The position numbers and the translations under genes were made by a program. The notes below the pieces were generated by a model, which worked only from the letters and a program-made list of their open reading frames with translations, searched no databases and was not told where the DNA came from. Of a stretch of 64,000 nucleotides of DNA, positions 16,886 to 25,900 are shown piece by piece. Origin of the DNA: Io17-Chloro-G2 sp965226825 (GTDB lineage: Bacteria > Chloroflexota > Dehalococcoidia > Lucifugimonadales > UBA3495); NCBI GenBank assembly GCA_965226825.1, contig CBDDED010000003.1, positions 2,542,001-2,606,000 on the forward strand. The letters run 5' to 3'. How positions within the stretch are numbered: position 1 is the stretch's first letter; every line of letters starts with the position of its first letter.

Positions 16886-18610
16886 TCAGCAGATCAGTCC
16901 GACCACCGGGTCCCCTTCAACTCTTCCTACAGAGTCGATCACGTCACAGGGTTTCTTTCTGGCCCTGTTGATGGCGCCAGTGTCTGCACCATGGTCGATA
17001 AGCAGTGCGACGATCTCCGCCTGGACCTGAGAATCGAATTCATACCGCCGAGCAATCAGGTGGAGAGGAGTGTCGCCGTCATCATTTTGGGCAGAAGCAT
17101 CAGCGCCATGTTCCAACAAAAGGCTGACGATTTCGGGGAAATCGGTAAGCACCCCAAAATGAAGGGGTGTGTAGCCCACTTGAATGGTCGCGGTCGCGCT
17201 GGCTCCCCGATCCAAAAGCAGCCTGATGGATTCAGGTTCGGGGGCAAAATGCAGGGCCACAAAGAGGAGTGGACCATAAAACAAATCCGACTCTGACGCC
17301 GCAGATACATCGGACCCATGATCCAGCAGCAGTTTGACAATCTCAGGGTTCGGGGCTACATCCCTGCCCGAAGAAATATGTTGACCTAGGAAAAGGTAGT
17401 AGATATGAAGGATAGTGAATCCTTCGTCGAAGTACTTTTCTGTCGCGTCAGCCCCGTTTTCCAGCAAGAAACGTACAATTTCGGGATCCCCATGATAAGC
17501 GGCGCTCTCGACAGCAACTGAAAGAGGGGTATCGCCATTGTTGTCTTTCCCTGGGTTTGCATTCGCTCCGTTGTCCAGTAACGCCTTGATTACCTCGGTG
17601 CCCTTGCTCGCTCGTGCAGCAACGGCCAACACAGGGGTCTCCCTGTAGTTCCTGGTCTCGGGATCTGCTCCATGCTCCAGCAACAGACTGATGACTTCGA
17701 GGCTGGCCCCGTACCTCGCTGCCAAATGCAGTACGGTGGCGCCAACTGGGTCAACTGCCGCCGGCTCTGCTCCACGGTCCAGCAGCAACTTGATGATTTC
17801 CGGGCCGGCGCCGTTCTTGACCGCCCAGTGGAAGGCGGTCGCGCCTTGATCTCCTGCCAACGATGGGTCCGCTCCCAGGTCCAACCCCGCTTCTACGGAT
17901 TCGAAAGTGAACCCCTCGTACCAGAAGATTTGTGAGCACAGTTGACCACAAAACCTGGGTCCAGATCCCACGGCTTCCCCGGTGACCTGTGACGGAGTCT
18001 GAGGTTCCAAGAACAGGGGCACGCTCGGCGAAGGCTTAGCCGTGGGTATGATTTCCGTCCCACTCCTAATCTTCCCTGTCTCACTGTAGGGGCCCCTCGG
18101 CGAGGTGCCCGGAGGGGTGGTCTGTCCGTATTCTGTTCTCAGTCCCCAACAGACGGCGGCTCCGTTAGTGCGCAGGGCGCAGGTATGTTGGCGTCCAGCG
18201 CTGACCGCTTTGAATCTGCCGCCTGGTGGTACGTGTAGAGCCGTTCCGCCTCCCCAGCACAGCAGGGAGCCGTCCTTACGTATCCCACATTGGTGAATTC
18301 CGCCCAGGCTCACCGTTGCTAATGGCCCCACCCAGGAGACGGAACGTTGACCCCCGGTCCAGCTCTGGCAAACCACCTCCAAGCCTGCTGTAATTCCCCA
18401 AGCTTGGCTCCCTCCGATTTCGAAAGTTACAAACTCACCCCTCGGGGACGGGATGGAGCCGCCCCAGCATTCCACCGCCCCGCTGCTGCGTATGCCGCAG
18501 GCAGAGTCATCACCGGCTGCAATGGAACGAAACTTCCCCGCGGGAGGCCCGGACCGAACGCCGCGGTAGTCCAGCTCGCCCCAGCACACCGCCTCGCCGG
18601 TGGGACGCAA
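16886..18610 (-). CDS. C-terminal open segment: RCC1-like repeats plus ankyrin repeats
   Basis: A 574-codon open segment of the broken gene above. It has five RCC1-like repeats, a spacer (about 170-235), then ankyrin repeats to the end. If expressed alone it would lack the secretion signal. The first Met lies inside a repeat (GLRPTGEAVCWG), so it is not a natural start. Confidence 0.5.
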   Translation of the reverse strand: MRPTGEAVCWGELDYRGVRSGPPAGKFRSIAAGDDSACGIRSSGAVECWGGSIPSPRGEFVTFEIGGSQAWGITAGLEVVCQSWTGGQRSVSWVGPLATVSLGGIHQCGIRKDGSLLCWGGGTALHVPPGGRFKAVSAGRQHTCALRTNGAAVCWGLRTEYGQTTPPGTSPRGPYSETGKIRSGTEIIPTAKPSPSVPLFLEPQTPSQVTGEAVGSGPRFCGQLCSQIFWYEGFTFESVEAGLDLGADPSLAGDQGATAFHWAVKNGAGPEIIKLLLDRGAEPAAVDPVGATVLHLAARYGASLEVISLLLEHGADPETRNYRETPVLAVAARASKGTEVIKALLDNGANANPGKDNNGDTPLSVAVESAAYHGDPEIVRFLLENGADATEKYFDEGFTILHIYYLFLGQHISSGRDVAPNPEIVKLLLDHGSDVSAASESDLFYGPLLFVALHFAPEPESIRLLLDRGASATATIQVGYTPLHFGVLTDFPEIVSLLLEHGADASAQNDDGDTPLHLIARRYEFDSQVQAEIVALLIDHGADTGAINRARKKPCDVIDSVGRVEGDPVVGLIC

Positions 18611-19440
18611 TCCGCAGGTATGATTGGTGCCCGCGCTGATGTCGGTGAACCCCCTCCCGGTGAGGTCGCCTGGCCCCGGTTGCTATGCCCCCAGCAAACG
18701 ACGGAACGGTCGGTCCTCAGCCCGGAGGTGTGATAATCGCCAGCGGCAGTGTCAAGAAAATCGCCTTGGGGAGGGTCAGTCTGGTTCCTCCTCAAGTCGG
18801 GCGGAGTCCGCTTTCTTGGAGAGGAACCGGACGCCGAACCCCCTCCGTTTGGAGACTCGCCGGTACCCCAACAAACGGGTTTGCCTTCCGTACTCACTGC
18901 GCAGTTGTGGAGGGAACCGGCGCTGATCGTCTCATAAGTTGGCTCACCGGACTCCACGACGTCGGCGTCCGGCCTGCCTCAGCAGAATTTGTAGGTGGCT
19001 TCTTGCGGCGCCGACTGCCACTGGCACGAGTTGTTTTCTCCGACGGCGATATAGGTGACTACACCACCATTTTGCACCGCTGAAACTGAATAAACTGCCC
19101 CCTGCTCATCGATGCCGTAGCCGCCGGGCGGCATTGCACCAAGGGTCTTACCCCAGCATACGACCGTGCCATCGTCCCGAGAGGCGCAAGCTTCATCGTC
19201 GCCGACGCTGATGGCTGTATATGACCCCTCCGGCGGCTTTCCGAAACCCTCGTCTTGCCAGTCTAAGGAATGGTCGTTCCAGCAGAGGACGGGGCCGCCG
19301 GTTCTGATCCCACACGCCTGTCCTCCATAAACATCAATTGACCTGAAACTTCCTGCCGGAGCAAGTTTGTCGCTGAAAGTTCCGCCAAGATATTTCCAGC
19401 ATACAACAGTATCGTCGGCTCTGATGCCGCATGAATTTCC

Positions 19441-20346
19441 CTAGGAGAACGCGCTTATGGACTTGAATTGTTCGCCGGGGAGGATGACCACACCCTCTTC
19501 ATATTCCCCTCCCCAGCACATTGCGCTACCATCGGTGCGAACTCCGCATGCGTGCGTATAGCCTGAGTCCAAGAACGAGAATTCCCCAACGGGCCCGTGG
19601 TCCAGGTCATTGGAGGCGCCGGATCTACCGGCCCAGCAATCCACACCTCCATCCTCGTCCAAGACACATCCGTGGCCATCCCCGATGCTAATTGAAACGT
19701 AGGATTCGGTTGCCTCGGAGATTCGATCTGGAATAGGACCCTGCGCTTCACCCCAGCATTCGACTCCGCCTCGGGTCCGTGCTCCGCACGAATATCTTCC
19801 GAATGCGCTGATCGCCGAGAACGTTTCCTTTGGCTCCGACGCTTGTCCTTCCCAGTCTTTGCCCCAACAGACTGCCGTTCCGTTGTCGCGTAGCCCACAG
19901 CTGTGCCTCCTCCCTGAGCTGATACTTACTAAATCTTTCGCCGTATAAAAGTCAATATTGAGATCGTCCGGCGCGGTCCGGGTAGCTGACCCCCCACTCG
20001 TAGACTGCACTTCATGAGGCAGTGTTATTAAAGGCGTCGGTGATGCTTCGGGTTCCGGTGAGGAAGATTCGGCTGGTGTACGTCGGGCTGATTTTGTTGG
20101 CGTGGGAGCGACTGATGCCGTCTGCCGAGGCGGCGGCGAAATAGCGGCAACCGGTGTACTCGGCTCTATGACGCCAGGAGTACCTGACAATGCCGCAGTT
20201 TGCGCTGGTGTGGCCTCTCTCATTGGATCATCTAAAAGGTTGGGCGCCGTGTCTCTCTCGCAGGCCGATATAGCACCGAGGATAGTCGATAGAAGGAGCG
20301 CCAAGGCCAAAAAGTTTCCAAGTTTCGGATAGCGGAAGAGAGTCAA
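19441..20346 (-). CDS. N-terminal open segment: lipoprotein with RCC1-like repeats
   Basis: A 301-codon open segment beginning at TTG. The signal peptide ends in a lipobox (LLSTILGAISAC), followed by a Pro/Thr/Ser-rich linker to about residue 125. Four RCC1-like repeats follow, and the segment ends at TAG within a repeat start (KSISAFS). After the stop the same frame continues with more repeats (GNSCGIRADDTVVCW). Confidence 0.55.
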   Translation of the reverse strand: MTLFRYPKLGNFLALALLLSTILGAISACERDTAPNLLDDPMREATPAQTAALSGTPGVIEPSTPVAAISPPPRQTASVAPTPTKSARRTPAESSSPEPEASPTPLITLPHEVQSTSGGSATRTAPDDLNIDFYTAKDLVSISSGRRHSCGLRDNGTAVCWGKDWEGQASEPKETFSAISAFGRYSCGARTRGGVECWGEAQGPIPDRISEATESYVSISIGDGHGCVLDEDGGVDCWAGRSGASNDLDHGPVGEFSFLDSGYTHACGVRTDGSAMCWGGEYEEGVVILPGEQFKSISAFS

Positions 20347-20449
20347 AATTAGATCGAACCTGCCTTTTCATTGGTAACATACCCCGAGGGGATTCCGTAT
20401 CTTGACCCCTTCAAGAACTGCGTTAGACCCGGTTAGTTGGTCAGGATTA

Positions 20450-21310
20450 CTAGTGGACAAACCGGGAAGCCCAACGCTCCTGCCCCAACGCTCCTGCCCC
20501 AACGCTCCTGCCAATGGTACCAGTGGTGGACCCGGTAATCCTCCGCTTTCCCCCGATTGCAGTCAGTAGATTCATACCTCTACCCGACACTTCGGAGTGG
20601 TCTGGTTTCCCAGAGCCTGAAAGGCGCGCGATGCTCTGTACGTTTGCCGCGTACACCGGCAGCCTGTCCTCACCTGGAGCGGGGCATCTCCGGAGCATCC
20701 GGTAGCCGACTATCGAGCAATCATGCGGGGCCGTCCATCTCAACACGCCGTGCCCGTCCAAGTTCACCGACGGCGTCAGGCTGGTCGGAGCTGGCAAAGA
20801 CGCCTATTTGGCACCGTTGATCGTGACCCCCAGGCGGTTGGAGAGCCGCCCACCGTCCTCCATGCAAATGGCGCCCTGGGCGGAGCAATAGGTGGCGTTC
20901 AGGGCTATCGCCTCGGCGGCGCCGTATCCGGTGGCGGCGGAAATCTCCCAGCGGGCGTCCTTGCGCGGCTCCAGCCGGCGCACATAGATCACCGATCTCC
21001 AGGCCATTGTGAACGCATGGTCCCGGACCGTCGTGTAGCTGAAATCTGGCTTGGGATCCTCGCTGAAGCGCAACTCGAAGGTGAACGCGTTCTGCCCGTT
21101 ATAGGACGACGGCGCTCCGTGGGCGCTGGCCGTCAGTGGGTCCGTAGCCGTGTCATCAGAGGCCGAAGCCGTTTCGTTGGTGACCGCCCGAAGGCCGCCC
21201 TCCAGCCCTCGATCTCCCGAGTGAAATTCAGACCGTCGCGCGGTGTGTAGTCCACCTTTACCGTGTCTCCCGCCTCCACCAACGATGACAAGAGCAACAG
21301 CACATTGGAT
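20450..21310 (-). pseudogene. Surface repeat protein remnant (SwmB-like and FN3 domains)
   Basis: Minus-strand reading shows a chain typical of large bacterial surface proteins. First comes LVEAGDTVKVDYTPRDG and NFTREIEGWRAAFG, then after a frameshift near 21185 comes AVTNETASASDDTATDPL, AFTFELRFSEDPKPDFSYTT, VRDHAFTM, ARWEISAATG, YCSAQGAICMEDGGRLSNRL. An in-frame TAG at 20804-20806 follows, and then a fibronectin type III start (LPAPTSLTPSVNLDGHGVLR, WTAP, SIVGYRMLRRCPAPGEDRLP). Both ends are missing. This is a fragment of a once much larger gene. Confidence 0.7.
20471..20512. repeat. Three tandem 14-bp repeats
   Basis: CCAACGCTCCTGCC is repeated three times without change at the 3' edge of the surface-protein remnant. 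Confidence 0.85.
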
Positions 21311-21445
21311 TAGCCCACTCCGACGGCGATGAGAGGTCTTATCGAGTCGTTTTGGCGAACAGCCAAAGTTGAAGAAATACAGTGTGATGAAGGGTTCGAT
21401 TTTTCTCGGCTGGCGCGGACGCTGAGTTTGGACGTGAACCGGATA

Positions 21446-21904
21446 TCAGGAGAATGTGGCGCACACATCGGAAACGACACGCAGCACCGACTCCTGGTTA
21501 AATCTAAGCTTGTATTCGTCCGCAATTTCTCCGGTCAGGCGCATACCGTCTTCACCCGGCGGGGCCAGGATCACCAGCACCTTTGAACGTTCCTTCAGGA
21601 CTAGTCCCTCTGAATTGCGCCACTGGCCCCGAGCGTCGAACACAGTCAGGCCGTCCGGGAACCGGGGAGTCACCGAATCTTCAAGGAAAGCGGCCCACGC
21701 CGCGTCGGCAACCACCTCGCCGGACTGGCTATTGAGCCCCATAAATAGCTCGTACTTCACAAAGGGTTCGGTCCCCTCCGCACAGGTAGACTCGGCATTC
21801 CCGGCACAAGCTCCCATCACCACGGCGACGGCAAACACGAAGCAAACCAGCATCGCCGTCCGCATTAATCTGGCTTCAAGTTTCAGCATCAGCGTCCGAA
21901 TCAA
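21446..21904 (-). CDS. DUF3574-type lipoprotein
   Basis: A 152-residue protein with a signal peptide and lipobox (FVFAVAVVMGACAG) and a DUF3574-type domain: VKYELFMGLNSQSGEVV, AAWAAFLEDSVTPRFPDGLT, GQWRNSEGLVLKERSKVLVI, LRFNQESVLRVVSDVCATF. The domain is widespread in secreted proteins and has no assigned activity. Start choice is uncertain: Met codons at 21904, 21889 and 21865 are in frame, and the DNA between them is a partly duplicated sequence (AATCTGGCTTCAAG occurs twice), which may have added 13 N-terminal residues. The 21865 start gives the most usual signal length. Confidence 0.75.
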   Translation of the reverse strand: MIRTLMLKLEARLMRTAMLVCFVFAVAVVMGACAGNAESTCAEGTEPFVKYELFMGLNSQSGEVVADAAWAAFLEDSVTPRFPDGLTVFDARGQWRNSEGLVLKERSKVLVILAPPGEDGMRLTGEIADEYKLRFNQESVLRVVSDVCATFS

Positions 21905-21941
21905 TCTGGCTTCAAGCTGTGAAAGGGTCTTTGTCGGGTAG

Positions 21942-22500
21942 GTGGGCCGACAAATGAATACCGCCGCAGTGGTTTAACCCGAAGGGAATCTTCTGTCAGC
22001 GCAGCCTCTATTGTATAGGCCAAAGTGCGTGTCCTATCGTCAACTGAGATAGACCCAGTTAGCCGGACAGGATTGAGGATGAGTCAAGCGAGAGTCCGGG
22101 CGCTCCTGGGTCGTTCGATTGTCCCCCGTCATTCCAGCCGCAGCGGGAATCCGGAGCCCTGATTATGTACCAAGACGGTTATGCCAACTGAGACGCGCCG
22201 GGTGGACAGGTTGACGTCCCAACTGGAACATTCCTGCAGACACGAACCAGGTTGGATGGGGAAAAGGGCTCTGGATTCCCGTTGCGACGAGAATGACGGG
22301 AAATAGGGATCCAAATGGCCTCCAGATTCCCGTTGCAGCAAGAGTGACGGGGGATTCGAAGATAATCGAAAGACCCTGCCGGGTGCTCCTGGCAATAATA
22401 CCGGTACTGGTTCCAGGGAATTTCTCCTTGCCCTCGATTCCTCCCCTGGAGCATTCATGGTTTCGTGGAAAACATCGGCCATGATCTGGTATCCCAGCGC
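21942..22500. other. Intergenic region with dispersed repeat copies
   Basis: No gene supported. It holds three copies of the dispersed hairpin repeat (GTCATTCC, AGCGGGAATCC type) near 22126-22160, 22262-22302 and 22316-22355. Confidence 0.5.
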
Positions 22501-22504
22501 TTGA

Positions 22505-22745
22505 TGGCCCCCAGGTTATTTTAGAACCGGAAGTAGCCTCCCAGTCCCCTGCGAGCCTCGACGGCGTTAACGTCGGCTTTCAAATACACCTCTTCGTACT
22601 TCGCCCCCCTTGCAACCGCTCCTCGAATATGTTATCGGTGCACAGGACATTCCCGTCCATGCCGGGGTCTTCACTCCGTGTTCCTGCAGGGCCTGGGTGA
22701 ACTCCAGACTGGCAAACCGGCTGCCTTGGATAGCGTCCACGCGAT
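22505..22745 (-). pseudogene. IS3-family transposase OrfB C-terminal remnant
   Basis: Minus-strand reading gives DAIQGSRFASLEFTQALQEH and GVKT, then after frameshifts AKYEEVYLKADVNAVEARRG, LGGYFRF. This matches the end of IS3 OrfB proteins (DQGSQF-S-EFT, DNIFVERLWRSVKYEEVYLK, YFRFYN). Another frame preserves CTDNIFEERLQGG, so at least two frameshifts are present. The N-terminal half was not found. Confidence 0.7.
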
Positions 22746-23102
22746 AACCAAAGATTTAGCCGAACCGGCCCATTCCCCCCAAAAAACCACACAACACCCC
22801 ACCAATAGACTGCCCTCGGTACAACTTCTTCCTTGAATGCTCTATTAACCTGCAACCACCCTGGCTGAGGCCCGGGGAATCCCGGTGCCGCCACTCTTGT
22901 ATGTTATAATCCGAGCCACTAGCGATAGCCTCCACCAACGAGCTTTCGGCTATCTAACCTCACCCAGTAATAGGGAAATCTCTCCGCCGCCAACAATTTG
23001 ATCATCCACTTAATCGTTCACGCGACGGGCCTCTAGTCCCTGTCCGGACCGTCCATAAAATAAGCCGAGGTCGGCTAAACTTGGGCCCAAGGAGTATCAA
23101 AA
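22746..23102. other. Intergenic region upstream of FTR-like gene
   Basis: No gene recognised. It presumably holds the promoter of the gene at 23103; no clear -35/-10 pair was identified. Confidence 0.35.
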
Positions 23103-23528
<426 letters not shown>

Positions 23529-23544
23529 AAGGCTCTCTCACGCG

Positions 23545-23576
23545 ATCCGGCCCCTGGACTAGTCCGGGGGCCGGAT
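23545..23576. terminator. Bidirectional terminator-like hairpin
   Basis: ATCCGGCCCC (23545-23554) and GGGGCCGGAT (23567-23576) pair perfectly between two convergent genes. There is no long T-run on either side. Confidence 0.55.
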
Positions 23577-23654
23577 GACTTCAATACTTATTGGCGCCAG
23601 CTATTACCGCCGGTGAACCAGTTTCACCGGACCATCTTCTAACCGGACCGTCGT

Positions 23655-24473
23655 CTAATAGTAAACCGCGTTACCCACGCCTCCGTTGCAGACGATCAAC
23701 TCACCGGTGATTGCCCACGCCTGCTCTGAGGCCAAAAACGCCGTCAGGTAACCTATCTCGGCGGCATCCACCATCTTGCACATCGCGTTGCCGCGGGGCG
23801 ACCCCGGCGTAAAGTCCTGCTCCTCCACCTGCTCGGGGGTGATGCCCAACTGTTGGGCCCGGGCGGCCATCATCTCAGCCGTCCGCTCGGTGCGGGTGGT
23901 CCCCGGGTGAATGCAATTCACGGTAATCCCGTACTGGCCAACCTGGTTGGATATCGTCTTCGTCAGGTGCACCAGCGAGCCGTTGCGCGCGCCTCCGCTA
24001 AGGTTCCCGGCGTTTCTCGCATTGCCGCCGCTGATGTTCACGATGCGGCCCCAACCCTGTTCTTTCAAGTAGGGAATCGCCGCCCGGGCGCAGCGCAGCG
24101 CCCCCACGTATTTAACGTCGAAGTCGCTCAGTAGTTCGTCGTCATTCACGGTTTCAATGGGACCCACCGCACCGGGAGATCCCCCGGGCAGGGAAGCGCT
24201 GTTCACCAGAATCTGCAGGCCCCCCAGTTGCTCGGCGGCGTCCGCCACCAGACGGTCAACCTGCGCTTTTTGAGTGACGTCGACCACCATGGGGATAATC
24301 CGCTGGCCGGTTTCGTCCTCAATCTCCCTAGCGGATTGTTCCAGTTGGTCCTTGGTCCGGGAGGCAATGACCACGTCGACTCCTTCAACCGCCAATACTT
24401 TGGCGATTGCCTTGCCGATGCCTCGCCCCCCTCCGGCTACCAACGCTTTTTTTCCTTTCAGACCGAAGTCCAT
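23655..24473 (-). CDS. SDR-family protein with altered active site
   Basis: A 272-residue Rossmann-fold short-chain dehydrogenase/reductase. The NAD(P) site GGGRGIG (17-23 region) and NSA motif are present. Where classical members have Ser, then Tyr-x3-Lys, this one reads IVNISGG, then GGARNGSLVHLTK: the Ser is kept, but both Tyr (Gly here) and Lys (Asn here) are absent. SDR subgroups with this RN-x-L signature exist, so it is probably a true enzyme or binding protein of a divergent subfamily. Start 24473 is chosen for AAAGGAGACGGCAAA and for the normal family start (DFGLKGKKALVAGG). Substrate unknown. Confidence 0.85.
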   Translation of the reverse strand: MDFGLKGKKALVAGGGRGIGKAIAKVLAVEGVDVVIASRTKDQLEQSAREIEDETGQRIIPMVVDVTQKAQVDRLVADAAEQLGGLQILVNSASLPGGSPGAVGPIETVNDDELLSDFDVKYVGALRCARAAIPYLKEQGWGRIVNISGGNARNAGNLSGGARNGSLVHLTKTISNQVGQYGITVNCIHPGTTRTERTAEMMAARAQQLGITPEQVEEQDFTPGSPRGNAMCKMVDAAEIGYLTAFLASEQAWAITGELIVCNGGVGNAVYY

Positions 24474-24773
24474 TTTGCCGTCTCCTTTAATGTTCGCTCT
24501 GCAATTCCCACGTCCAACAGGACAGTTTTGTGTGTGGGTTGGTCGTGACGGCATTTTACACAAGCTGTTTTCTGCGGGCAATCATGGCAGACAGCCGGAC
24601 GGCGCGGCGGGAATCGGCGGCCTTGATTCCGATGTCCATTGCCGCGTCCGCTTCACGGAAAATGCCTTGACACCCATAGGGCATTGTGATACTTTTCACT
24701 TTGCCTTGAACAGGGCCGAAATTCCACGTGATTCGTATCTTGGAATCTTGTCCGCAGAGACGCACCTTCCAGC

Positions 24774-25070
24774 ATGTTTGAAGATCCCAAAGCCTTAACT
24801 GCCGCCGACTGGGAAAACATCCACATTTGGTTACAGTGGCTTTGGATTTACCTTCCCCTTATCGTCACCTTCGTTTTGACCATGGTAATAGCCCACGCCA
24901 TCCTTCCGTCACTTGTGTTGACAGGACACCTTCCCGGAACGGTGCTGCGTCTGCGGGTCCCCATGACCGGCTTTGCCCTTGTAGTGCTGGCAGCCGCCAT
25001 TGTGATCCTGATCCTCGCGATCAACCAAACGTTGACCGTCGAGAACTTCTGGGACCGGTACCTGATTTAA
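24774..25070 (+). CDS. Small two-helix membrane protein, start of respiratory operon
   Basis: A 98-residue protein with two predicted transmembrane helices (about 22-50 and 62-86), both long and hydrophobic. I do not recognise the family. It directly precedes the pentahaem cytochrome gene, so it may be an accessory subunit of the alternative-complex-III-like complex, in the way ActG is a small membrane subunit elsewhere; sequence identity with ActG cannot be judged here. Confidence 0.6.
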   Translation: MFEDPKALTAADWENIHIWLQWLWIYLPLIVTFVLTMVIAHAILPSLVLTGHLPGTVLRLRVPMTGFALVVLAAAIVILILAINQTLTVENFWDRYLI

Positions 25071-25217
25071 TTTGATGCTTGATTCCGTTGCGAGGCGCGC
25101 CGGCGCGCCCAACAAATCGGATCCCGCGAGATTTTCGGTTTCTGACACGGCTTGGAGCAGTCAGGCCCGCGTGTATCTTCGGGCAAACCGGCAAGACCAT
25201 CGGGTGGGTCAGGCCTG

Positions 25218-25868
25218 ATGCCCTTTGGCCTGACAGGAAAAGTCTTGGCGATTTCCGCCGTGGGCTTTGGCGTTACGGTCATCGTCGGATTCGTCGTGGT
25301 GGTGCTGTTGATATCCTGGTTCTCCAACCCGCCATTCGGCCTGGGAAACGCCCCACCGCAGCCGGTGGCCTTCCCCCACACAATCCATGCCGGGGCGCCG
25401 GCTGAGGGCGGCATGGGGATTCAATGCGAATTCTGCCATCGGAACGTGACCAAAGGAGAGGCGGCAACGGTGCCGGCGGTAGAGCAGTGTGTGTTCTGCC
25501 ACAAAATTGCGGAGGGTCGGACCGAAACCGCAAAGGCAGAGATACTCAAGGTTACTGAGGCTTTTGCAGAAGGAATGCCGATCGATTGGGAACGGGTTCA
25601 CCGGATGCCAGACCATGTGCGTTTCGTGCATGAAGCCCACATCCGGTTTTTCACCGAGCCCGCAAACGGCCAAACCCGGACCTTGATCAATGGAGAGAAG
25701 ACGAACCAGGCCTTGAGCGTGTCTCAAACTTGTTCTGTCTGCCATGGCGAAGTGGATTCCATGACTGTCGTGAAACCCAAACAGGGCCAATCGCTGAAAA
25801 TGGGCACGTGCCTGGACTGCCACCGTCAAAACAATGCGCCGACCGACTGCACGGTTTGCCACAAGTAG
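25218..25868 (+). CDS. actA: Pentahaem cytochrome c (ActA/QrcA-like)
   Basis: An N-terminal membrane anchor (VLAISAVGFGVTVIVGFVVV) is followed by five CxxCH haem sites: CEFCH, CVFCH, CSVCH, CLDCH, CTVCH. This arrangement matches ActA of alternative complex III and the QrcA-type cytochromes, which take electrons from the FeS subunit outside the membrane. ATG 25218 is preferred over an upstream TTG (25152) because the anchor begins right after it. It is followed 32 bases later by the Mo-type subunit gene. Haem attachment would need the Ccm proteins encoded downstream in the same run. Confidence 0.88.
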   Translation: MPFGLTGKVLAISAVGFGVTVIVGFVVVVLLISWFSNPPFGLGNAPPQPVAFPHTIHAGAPAEGGMGIQCEFCHRNVTKGEAATVPAVEQCVFCHKIAEGRTETAKAEILKVTEAFAEGMPIDWERVHRMPDHVRFVHEAHIRFFTEPANGQTRTLINGEKTNQALSVSQTCSVCHGEVDSMTVVKPKQGQSLKMGTCLDCHRQNNAPTDCTVCHK

Positions 25869-25900
25869 CGAGAAGAGGAATCTTCCCTGAGAATTTATAG

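Larger units (their letters stand above)
16886..20346 (-). pseudogene. RCC1-like repeat/ankyrin lipoprotein, full ancestral gene (broken)
   Basis: Read continuously on the minus strand this is one gene of about 1150 codons: TTG start at 20346, lipoprotein signal, Pro/Thr-rich linker, about 14 RCC1/BLIP-II-like repeats (pattern FxSISAG-x-H-CGxR-DGxxxCWG) and about eight ankyrin repeats (TPLH, IVSLLLEHGAD). It is interrupted by TAG at 19441-19443, by TGA at 18979-18981 exactly where the CWG motif of a repeat needs Trp, and by a one-base frameshift in the G-run near 18655. All repeats remain well conserved, so the breaks are recent or the sequence has errors. The role is unknown; such proteins are usually extracellular binding proteins. 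Confidence 0.7.

Noticed and set aside
16597..16971. Plus-strand gene after queC
   Set aside because: The frame overlaps the C-terminus of the ankyrin gene on the other strand and has no family-like pattern or ribosome-binding site.
1447..20346. Reassignment of TAG or TGA as a sense codon, suggested by many in-frame TAG/TGA codons
   Set aside because: Intact genes here end in TAG (open NERD copy, pentahaem cytochrome, ParB/MT-A70) and in TGA, and the interrupted genes also carry frameshifts. Pseudogene decay explains the data.
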